Assembly (NCBI GenBank): GCA_023231475.1
Contig: JALJEE010002757.1
Coordinates: forward strand, 1-64,000
Direction of reading: 5' to 3'
Length of the DNA: 64,000 nt
Origin: Seison nebaliae
Lineage: Eukaryota > Rotifera > Pararotatoria > Seisonacea > Seisonidae
In this document: one piece after another, positions 41,691 to 53,200 of the stretch
How positions within the stretch are numbered: position 1 is the first letter of the stretch
Layout: each line of letters opens with the position of its first letter
Translations under genes and position numbers: made by a program
Notes under the pieces: generated by a model
Seen by the model: the letters and a program-made list of their open reading frames with translations, nothing else
What the model was told of the DNA's origin: nothing
The model's database searches: none

Positions 41691-43261
41691 TAATTTTTAG
41701 TTTTAGAAAACTTCTTTTTTCTTTTCAAAAGTTTTTGCGCAAAAAAATTTTCAATTATTAAGATAAAGTGCGATCAAATCAGCTGACAGAGTGTGATAGA
41801 AGATGATTATTCGTGTTGGACATATTAAGAAATCTTCATTTATTATGTAAATGAACTCGACATCACATGATGAGTGCATTTTCCATCCAGAAAAATTTCA
41901 GTATGAAAAATTATCTTCAGAGTTTCTGAACATCTGGTCCATGAATATACTGTCTCCTTTCCTCGTATGTTTGTGGAGATGACGGAGAAAATAAGAGAAC
42001 TTATTTATTTTCCTTAGACTCGAAATAGGATTGTGATTGAGACTATCATGACTGTTTGAATATGATTGTTGGAAAGTTGACTGCATTCGAGAATAAGAAG
42101 GAAATTATTTCGATTGTTTATTTAGCGCGAGAAATTCATAAGTTCAGCGCACGATTCGAGTCGTATATTTATTAATGAATTTGTGATAAAAGTGAATAAG
42201 CAATCCATTCTCATCACCATCATCATTGGGAAGATAAATGAGATTTACCGTATGTAAATTTCTAAGTATTTCTCTCAATTGAAAATTGTAAAATCTTCGA
42301 GTTCTTCTATCTCTCCAAAAGCATCTGCTTTCACGATATATACAAACAACAATAACAATAATAATAAGACAGAGGGCACAGACGGAGAGTGTGGGAAAGA
42401 AAGTATTGACAGACGTTCGATTTCCCGATCACATCAATTCACAAATTGATTGATATGACCAATTGAGTAAGAGGGCGCAAAGTGTGCATACCAAATGGAA
42501 TATTCTCACATTACGAAAAATTTATGGATTTTCACACGAAAATTGGCAGAACGAGGGTGTGCATTCGATTGTGCATAAAACTCACAACAATACTTTGACA
42601 GTTCATGTACGAATGAATTATATAATTTCACACAAACGTCTTTCTCGTGTTCGAATGATATGATTATATTTTTCATGATCTCTGGGCAACATTTCAGGTA
42701 TTGGCCACACTAATTCGTCACGTTGACTTCGGGAAAAACAGGGTAATCGAATTCACCATTCCCATGTAGCACAATGTAAGAAAGAGATTGATGATGGTGA
42801 AAAATTGTTGAAATGTTGAATAATGGCACAATAATGCTAAGAATGTGTGTGCGTGCGTGTGTGTATGTCTGTGTAGAGCGAAGGCGGAGGAGGATATGTA
42901 TCTACAAATCCATCTCAAAATAGAGTAGCGCAGATGAATTATTGTGAAAAGAAAAGGAATTTCCACTATTTAATGGAGAGGAATTATTATTATTTCTCGT
43001 CAAATTTAATCACCAATCAACAGCAGGCTCGTCCACTTCATTCATCTGTTTCCATAGTTGCGCTCATGCATTTCTCTCTTTCTTTCCATCGTCAGTCATT
43101 TTATGTGTTCGATTTTCATTTTCCATATCAATATCGATAAATACGTCCATATACTGCTACGTACTAAAAAATGGATTCGTCTATTCCAACAAATCATTTG
43201 CTATTCCCTAACTGTTTCACTGTAAATCGTCCGTGCCTACAAGACAAGTAGTACTATTTCT

Positions 43262-43265
<4 letters not shown>

Positions 43266-43292
<27 letters not shown>

Positions 43293-43307
43293 AGTACACA
43301 CACACAG
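43266..43307. repeat. CA dinucleotide microsatellite
   Basis: (CA)n with one AAGT interruption. Confidence 0.95.
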
Positions 43308-44206
43308 CACATTAAGTGTACATTGATGTGGATGTAGACGGATAATAGTCGATATAAGAAGGAATCATATAATATAATTATGTGGCGGACTCGTCATAAC
43401 GAATAATTCCGATACAATGGAACAGTTGAATTGGATGAGGGCATGAAATGAAGTGAACGAATATTTCTTATTAATTTCGTTCTCTTATTTCTCCTTTCTT
43501 TCTATAAGTCGTTCGAGTATAATGGAGACGATAAGAATAGTATGTAGTCGGTCGCTCTATCATACAACCATTCATTCTTCACATGCATCATTCATGCACC
43601 ATCATCAAATGCACATTACAATCATTATTTTCTTTTAATAGAATTATAAATGCGCGTAATATCTGCCTATTCACTTCTTCGTCTTTTTTCTCCTTCCCTT
43701 CGACTACTGTCATTCTGTCTCTCTCTCTTTCTCTCTCTCTTTCTCTTTACCTTCCCCTCGATCTACTCACCAGAATGTATATCACTTGGAAATTGTAATT
43801 CCACTTTTTTGGTTTCATAATTGAAAATTTTCATACTACATATTTGACCCATTCAAACAGTATTCGTAGTAAATTGAAATTTTCACTGTTCTTTCTCTTT
43901 TAGTTTTTATTAAAATTTTTTCTTTTTTGAAAATGAACCACCAAAAAGAGGGAAAACCCTCAAAATTAGGAAGTTTATCCGCCGTTCTAAATCGTCTTAA
44001 ACCGTTCTCCAATTTATCCAATTACTTCTCTATCATCATTATTTATCTAATATTTTCCTTTTCTTCCTTTCCATCAAATTAGATTAGCGCGAAATAATCG
44101 ATCGATTATACAAATTCGATCGATTGTGGAAACGGTTACGCTTGAACATTTGCACGCAAACGACAACTGTCAAAATTCATTATATCAATTTCACCCAACC
44201 ATAAAA

Positions 44207-47200
44207 ATGCCGACGACGATAGCCAACGTTAAAATCACCAGCAGCAACGCCACTTCTGTGTCCGTGAAGGCATCGGCTGGTGCCAATCCCCAACTAAATT
44301 TATTGGCTCCCACGCCCAAAGCTTGTATCGACGTGTATCATTCATCGGAAGATAGTCTGCCATCAGTGAGAAATGCGCACGACATCATCCCAGCATTCTC
44401 CAAATCGCTCGAACGTATCAATAAATATCAAACGGAATCTACTGAGAATTTAGTGAAGAAATTCTATTCACGTAAATTGGCGGACGTCATTTACGAATTA
44501 CATCAGAAATATTTATTCCGTCAAAAATGGAAATTCATGTTCAGTTACGTCCCCAATCATATCGAGGACGCCATTCAACGTTTACGACAAGAATTGGCGA
44601 GATATGACACTGATTTTTATGCAGTTCAAACGACCGAAGATATCATCAGTCTCTTGAAACAAAAACCATATTATGCTCAATGGCATAATAATTTGAATGA
44701 CAATGAGAAGGATGTGGTGAATGGGAAAGTGGATCCATTGAAACGATTCATCAATTTGGAAACGACGAAAAATTTGGATGCGAATGTCCAACCGCCACCA
44801 ACATCAACAAACGCCATTTCCATCCTCACACAAGAGACGATTGCCAATAAAGAGAATATTATTGATCATACTATCACATTAAATCAACAATCGCCAAATG
44901 CCACCATTATCGATACGAATGCAGGAATATCGTTGGTTCGAGAAGGTGAAATAACAACTCAGGAACGAACTGACAGCCAAACGGCGTCAGGTTTGAAAAA
45001 GGACGTCGAGACAGTCCAGAAGAAGAAGAAGAAACAGAAGAAAGGTAAAAATCGATTCTTCAACTTCTTCCGATCAACCAAAAAGAAGAACGGAAGTGCA
45101 CTCGATGTTCGTGGTAGTCAAATATCGATTCTATCTGAAAACGGTGGAATTCTCTCGAAAAGTGTCAAAATTAAAATGCCCAAATTGGAAGTTCCCGAGA
45201 GTCGATCGAAGGCGGAAACTTTACCTAAAACTCTAACTGTCACTACACCGACTGTGACAACGGCAATTAATTCCACTTCAATTACACACGAAAATATTCA
45301 AATTGATAGTGCTCAATCCGATTTACCCAATTTGACTATTGAAGGAGGAAAACCAGATATTCACGTTCCTTCACTCCAAATCGATAAACCAGAAGTAAAT
45401 CTCCAAGGAACTTTACCTGATTTGTATATTGATGAACGAAGTGTCAGATTGGACACGAAACGATCAACTAAACTTGATGATTCAGATATTCGATTCAAAT
45501 CGCCAAAAGTCGATATTGATTCACCTAAATTTCATATGGACGTCATCGATGGAACTAATGTCGGTGGTAAAATCGACATCGATTATACTCAACTCGACAT
45601 TTCTGCCCCACAAATGAAAGTGAATCTTCCTGATATTTCACCACCCAAAATCGATATCCATCTCCCCGAAGTGAATATTCCTTCACCCAAAATCGATATC
45701 GACACACCGAAAATCGATATCGATCTTCCCACAATGAATGTTCCTTCACCCAAAATCGATATCGACACACCGAAAATCGATATCGATATTCCCAAAATGG
45801 ACATTTCTCCGCACAAAATCGATATCGATCTCCCCAAAATAAATATTCCTTCTCCAAAATTCGACATCGATACCCCAAAAATCGATATTGATCTTCCCAA
45901 AATCGATATTGATAAACCGAAAATCGATATCGATCTTCCTACAATGAATATTCCCTCTCCCAAACTCGATATTGATTTTCCCAAAATCGATATTGATACC
46001 CCAAAAATCGACATTGATACCCCAAAAATCGATATTAATCTTCCCAAAATTGATATCGATACTCCCAAAATCGATATCGATACTCCCAAAATCGATATCG
46101 AAGCCCCAAAATTCAAATTGGAAGCACCAGATATTGATATCAAAAAACCGTCGATCGATTTACCTGAGGTGAAAATGGGAGTTGATGTGGACATGCCGAA
46201 ACTTTCCGTAGATACTCCATCGATCGAAATCGGAGCACCGAAAGTAGATATCGAAGCACCGAAATTGGAGGGCGAATTCAAAGGAATAGAAGTTGATCAA
46301 GCCATAGTCGACATTTCGACACCAGCAGTTACTGGTCCGAAACTCCATCAGAAGAGGAAGAAGAAGAGCTTCAGTTTCCATTTTCCTGGTTTCAAACGAT
46401 TCAAGAAACCATCTTCCGATTTCGAGATTTCCCAAACGAAGAAAACTATCCAGATTAAGGGATCGAAAACGATCGATGACACTAAGAATTTAGAAACGGA
46501 TCTCAACATTCCATCGATTCACGTTCAAATGCCGACATTGGAATACGATATGTTGGACGAAGATGGTCCCAAAAAAGACAATGACGAAACCACGAAGAAA
46601 GTCACTATCGATGCCAATATCGATGTTCCTACGGTGGATTTGAAAGGACCTAAAATCAACATGGATATTCAGAATCGTGACATGGAGACCGGATTGTCTG
46701 ACATAAATATTAACATGAAAAAACCGGAGTTCGATCTACCCAATATCAATATTCCTGAAGTGAATGTGAAATGTCCAAAAATCGATACCGATATCAAATT
46801 ACCTGAAGTAACGATGCCTGATGTGGATGTTCGCGCAGGCAAATTCGACATTAGCGGTCCGAAAATCGATGTGGAATTACCAGAAATTTCAGGTAAAGTT
46901 CCAAAATTGGATGTGGACATAAATGTCCCTAAATTGGATTTGGACGTAAAAACACCAAAAATGGACGTCGATTTACCTAAAGTTGATATGGATCTACCAA
47001 AAATGGACATCGATTTACCAAAATTTGATGTTAATTTACCGAAAGTAGATCTGAAAATGCCGAAAGTTGATCTGAAAATGCCAAGTCTAGAAATGGGAAA
47101 ACCATCAGCCGATTTGAACATGGGTAACATCGATTGGGACGTACCTAATTTGCATGTCGATATGCCGAATTTGGATCTAAAGACACCAGACGTTGATATG

Positions 47201-50200
47201 CGAGCTGGTAATTTGAATATCGATCTTCCGGAAATTGATGGTAAATTAGGCAATATTGAATTGGAAGGAGGAAAGTTGAACATCGACGCCCCAAAAATTG
47301 ACGCGAAGTTGTCCGATATCAATTTGGAAGGACCGGAATTGAATGTCAACTTACCATCTGCTAATCTACCGGATATGAGTATTGAAAAACCGGATTTGTC
47401 TATCGATGCAGGAAAAATTGATGTGAATATGAAGAAACCTTCATTTCCTCCCAAAGTTGGAATGCCGTCAATGAAAGTTGATTTACCGGATGTACATTTC
47501 CCACAAATCTCAACACCCAAAATATCGTTACCAAGATTCAAAACTCCTAAAATTTCCGGTCCGGATCTCGATTTGAAAGGTCCATCAGTTAAAGTTGACA
47601 TTCCTGATGTTGATATTGATCTTCCCGATCCGAATATTAAACTGCCGGAAATTGACGTTAATGTTAATCCACCAAAAATTGATCTACCAAAAGTAGATCT
47701 AAAAGTCGACACACCTGATATTAATATGCCGAAAGTAAATTTACCTGAAATTGATGCAAAATTGGCTACACCCAATATTGATTGGCCGAATGTAGAACTT
47801 CCCGAAATTAAAGCGGATATCAATTTACCAAAAATTGATGGCAAAATAGAAATGCCTAAAATTGATTTACCGGATGTGGATATCAAACCGGGAAAAATTG
47901 ATGTTGAAGCACCGAAAATCGATATCGACTTACCAGATATTTCCGGTAAGACTATAGATATTGATATCGATGTACCTACATTAGAATTGGAAGGTGGTAT
48001 CGAGAAAAATGATGATTTGGCAATGCCCACCGTTCCCTTACGAATGCCAACGTTGGATATCTTAACATTGGACGAATCGAAGAATAAAGAACAAGATGAT
48101 ATCAGTCTCCATATGCCGGTAGTTGTGCTACAAATGCCACAACTGGAAATACAGTACAGTCCTAAGGTCGATGTTGATGTTGCCGATGTGAAAATGGATA
48201 CACCAAAATTAAATGTCGATCTTACTTCACCAAAAGTAGACATAAATGTTCCCGACCTAAAAGGACCAAAACTGGACGTAAATATTCCCGATCTCGATAT
48301 CAAAGGACCAAAATTGGACGTGAATCTTCCCGATCTCGATTTAGAAGCTCCTAAAGTTGATATAAATGTTCCCGATCTCGCAATTAATACTCCAAAAATC
48401 GATGTACCTGATTTTGAAATAAAACCACCGAAAGTAGATATTGACCTTCCCGACGTTGACATAAAAGGACAGAAAATGGATTTTCCAGATATCGATATAA
48501 AAGCACCAAAATTCGATATAAAAGCACCGAAAATAGATCTTCCTAATGTCGATATAAAAGTACCAAAATTCGATATAAAAACACCGAATATTCGAGGACC
48601 GAAAATGGACATAAACGTCCCCGATTTCGATTTACAAAGACCGAAAATAGAGATAGATGTTCCGGATTTGGATGTTCAAGGACCGAAAATGGACATAAAT
48701 GTCCCTGATTTCAATTTACAAGGACCGAAAATGGACATAAATGTCCCCGATTTGGATTTCAAAGGTCCGAAAATGGACATAAATGTCCCCGATTTGGATT
48801 TCAAAGGACCGAAAATGGACATAAATGTCCCCGACTTGGATTTCAAAGGACCGAAAATGGATATAAATGTCCCCGATTTGGATTTCAAAGGACCGAAAAT
48901 GGATATAAATGTTCCCGATTTGAATTTCAAGGGACCAAAAATGGACATAGATGTCCCTAACTTAGATTTGAAAGGACCAAAAATGGACATAGATGTCCCC
49001 GATTTAGATTTGAAAGCACCAAAACTGAAAGTTGAAGCACCAAATGTGGATGTGGAACTTCCTCAATTAAATATGGACGCTCCAGAAGTAGATGCTAAGA
49101 TGCCGAATGCTGATATTGGTATGCCGAAAGTGAAAGTGGCATTGCCATATTTGGAATATGAAGAAGTTGAGGGTGATGTCAACGTTAATGTACCGAAAAC
49201 TGGCATTCCCGACCAATGGTTTAAAATGCCAGCAATTAAAATTAAAATGCCACATCTCGAATATCCGGAAGATGAGGAGGAGAAAAAGATAACGGTCACC
49301 GATATCGAACTTCCGAAACTAGATATTGAAACACCAGCAATCGATGTTGAAAGTCCTCGAATTGATCTGGAAATGAAACCGCCCGAAATTGACGTCAAAA
49401 AATCGAATTTCGAAGTGAAAACTCCGAAAGTGACAATTCCGGATTTGAAAATGAAAACACCTGAGATTGATTTACCTTCTGTTAATTTGAAATCAGGAAA
49501 AGTTGATGTACCCAAAATTGATGTAGATGTAAAAGATTTCGACTTGAAATTCGAATCTGGTGTACCCACCATAAAAATGCCATCGTTAGAGACTTCGGAA
49601 GATATGGATAAACCGACAGTCGAAGTTAAAACTCCACAAAAAACGGGAAAGAAACGAAATTTGAGTTTGCAACGATTCAATTTCAAAGGGAAAACTCGCG
49701 ATTGGAGTTTACCAGGTTTCCGTGCAAAAGCACCAACCGTCGATTTCGAACCCCCAAATATGGCTTTGAAAAGTCCGGAATTTAAGGTACCATCAATCGA
49801 TATTGAAGGTCCCAGTCTGGATATTAATGCACCAAAAATTGATATTGAACCAGGAAAATTTGAAATGAAATCACCTGAAATTGACGTCGATTTACCAGAT
49901 ATCGATGGAAAATTACCAAAAATTGATATCGATGCGAAAATGCCGAAAGTTGATATCGATTTACCTGAAGTTAACTTACCAGATTTCAGTGCTAAATTAC
50001 CATCGATCGATATCGATCCAGCGAAAGTTAAAGTAGACATGCCAGATTTGGATATCACTTCTCCCAAAATCGATGTGGATCTTCCTGACATGAATGTGAA
50101 GAAACCTCAATTCGATATTAACGTTCCCGACATCAAAATGCCAAATGTGAACATCGATATTAAGAAACCAGAAATTAACATGCCGAATATTAAATTTCCT

Positions 50201-53200
50201 GATTTTAAGTCACCTAAAATCGATCTGGATTTTGAAAAACCAAAAGTCGATATTGATCTACCAACAGCCGATATCGATTTACCTAAAGTCGATATTGATC
50301 TACCAAAAGTCGATATTGATCTACCAAAAGTCGATATTGATCCACCAACAGTCGATATCGATTTACCTAAAGTCGATATCGATTTACCTAAAGTCGATGT
50401 TGATATGCCGAAATTAGATATTGATATGCCAAAATTAGATATCGGTTCACCTAAAGTTGATATTGATATGCCAAAGGTCGATATTGATATGCCAAAGGTC
50501 GATATCGAAGGTCCAGATTTAGACGGAAAATTTAAATTTTCATCAATTGGAATCAAATCCCCAAAAGTCAATTTACCGAAAATCGGTGGTACCTTACCAA
50601 AAGTTGATCTACCAGAAATAAATATGCCGAAAATTAAAATGCCATCATTATCAGGTCCGAAAGTTGACATTTCAGCTACGAAATTGGATGCCGATATCGA
50701 TTTGCAGACACCAAACATTGAAATGCCGTCAGTAGATATTGATGTGCAGAAACCTGATATTTCACTACCATCAATCGATTTAGATATTAAAAAACCAGAA
50801 ATTTCACTACCATCAATCGATCTAGATATTAAAAAACCAGAAATTTCACTACCATCAATCGATTTAGATATTAAAAAACCTGAAATTTCTCTACCATCAA
50901 TCGATATAGACATGAAAAAACCAGATATCGACGTCGATCTACCAAGTCTTACGATGGAATCGAAAACAATCAAAATTGATGGTAAAGCTCCGAAAATCGA
51001 TGTCGATTTGCCGAAATTCGATATTGATATTGAAAAACCGAAATTGGACGTTAAAGGTAATTTAGATATCGACATCAATAAAAGTGGTTTAGATATCGAT
51101 ATAAATAAAAGTGAAATTCAAATGCCAGAAACGCCAATTTCGATGCCCAATGTCACCGTCAAAATGCCACGATTAATTCCGATGAGTGGTGAAACGAACA
51201 CAACGAACGATGATGATCTTAAGCTTAAAGATTCACATGTTGATTTACATTTTCCAAAGTTGCAACCGTCACAGATTGAAGCGAAAATGAAAGCGTTCGA
51301 CAAAGACGGTCCCAAAATCATCATGCCAACATTGACATATTTGAATAATCAGGAAGCGATCGATGTTGGAGTGGACAAACCGAAAATTAATATTGAACAA
51401 CGAAAAGTCGAATTCGAACTACCAACAGTAGACATGAACGTACCGAAAGTTGATATTGAAACTCCATCGTTAAATATCAACGCACCAAAAATTGACATTG
51501 AGAAAGGGGATCTGTCTCTAAAAGGACCCGAAGTCAATGTAGATGTTCCCGATTTGAAAATGGAGGGACCGAAAGTCGATTTAGAAATGCCGAAAGTAGA
51601 TGTCGATATACCGAATGTGGATATAAAAACACCGGAATTGAGTTCACGAGGTTGGAACATGCCAAAAATTGATATAAAAATGCCACACATAAAAACACCG
51701 AATTGGAAAATCGATACGAAGTCACCGAAAATGGACGTGAAAATACCAGATGTTGATATGAATCTACAAAAAGTTGATATAGATACATCTAAAATTAATA
51801 TCGATATGCCATCGGTAGATGTCAAACCTCCCAAAATCGATGTGCAAACACCAAAAATCGATTTGGAAATGCCAAAAATTGATATAGAAACACCGAAACT
51901 CGATTTAAATTTGCCAAAAGTTGATATGCCAGAAATCGATGTGAAATTGCCGAAAATTGATATAGAAAAACCGAAAATTGATTTGGATATGCCAAAAATT
52001 GATTTGGATATGCCAAAAGTTGATTTGGATATGCCAAAAATTGATCTAGATATGAAAACACCGAAGATCGATATTGATATGCCAAAGATCGATATGAATA
52101 TGTCGGGAATGGATGTGGAATGGCCGAAAATAGAAAAACCGAAAATTGATTTTGATATACCAAAAGTAGATTTAGAGATGCCGAATATTAAAGCACCGAA
52201 AATCGATGTGAACATGCCGAAAGTCGATCTAGAAATGCCAAAGATCGATATTGATACACCGAAATTAGATGTTGAATTTCCATCAACTAATATTGAAGTG
52301 AATGGACCGACTTTAGATATTGACGCACCGAAATTGGATGTAGATATTGGGAAATTTGAATTGAACGCACCAAAACTGGACGTAGAGGGCGGAAAGTTCG
52401 ATATGAAAGGACCAAAATTGAATGTAGATATTCCGAGTGTGGATGTGAATGTTGATCGACCATATATGAATGTGACAAGTGATATTAATTTACCTCAAGT
52501 TGATGTGAATGTTAAGAGGAAGAATGTTGTGGAGGACACGCCAATATCAATGCCGAATGTCATAATAAAAATGCCGCGATTGGTCGCTTATGATAAAGAG
52601 CCGAATGTTGATGGACATGTGGAGTTGAAAGATGTGCATATACCGCAACCGAATATCTCGATTGATAAGGGAAGTTTGGATGTGGAAGGAGCGTCAGTTG
52701 ACGTTAAGACAACCGATGTGAAATTACCTTCGTTGGAAGTGAAAGGAAAATTAGGGGAAGTGAATGTTGAAAAAAGCAAATTTGAAATGCCAAAAGTTGA
52801 TATCGATTTACCTTCGGTAGAAATTGAGAAGAAATCGATGAGTATGAAAATGCCATCAATGAGTGTTGATTCACCATCCGTCAATATGGAGTCAGGAGAT
52901 TTGAAAATTAATGGGAAAAGTCGAGGCACCATCGAATTGCCGAAAGCGATCGTAAGTGATTCAGCCACGTATAAGGTCAAATCGAGGACTGTTAGTGCGG
53001 AAGCGAAAGGAAAAAAGCCTAAAATGAAAAAGACGTTAAGTCTTCGAGGTTTCTTCCCACAATTCTATTTGGGAGCTCGAACTGGTTTTTCTGATCGTGA
53101 AGATTTCGTAGATGATGATTCCCATGGTGATAGTGGTGGTCGAGCACCGTCAGCTGATGTGCGATTGACACCAATCGGAGAAATAAGTCACAAACAAATA

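Larger units (their letters stand above)
37401..44082. other. Gene-free interval, part 6
   Basis: Contains a perfect 10-bp hairpin (37537-37560), ATC repeats (38335-38354), TG (39032-39055) and CA (43266-43307) microsatellites and an AT-rich degenerate tandem repeat (41506-41690). Just before the giant ORF, a polypyrimidine run ends in AAATTAG (44082), a plausible 3' splice site for an upstream intron. No gene was recognised. Confidence 0.5.

Noticed and set aside
44126-44206. GTG at 44126 as start of the giant ORF
   Set aside because: GTG is not a credible start in a eukaryote. The first ATG is at 44207, with possible upstream exons.
46669-48612. A 647-codon antisense open frame opposite the AHNAK-like gene, and similar ones at 45589-46281, 49063-50091, 50107-51078 and 51349-52215
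   Set aside because: They mirror the repeats: ATCGAT-rich codons for I and D are self-complementary, so the reverse strand reads as repetitive Ser/Ile/Phe/Gly without stops. There is no independent protein character.
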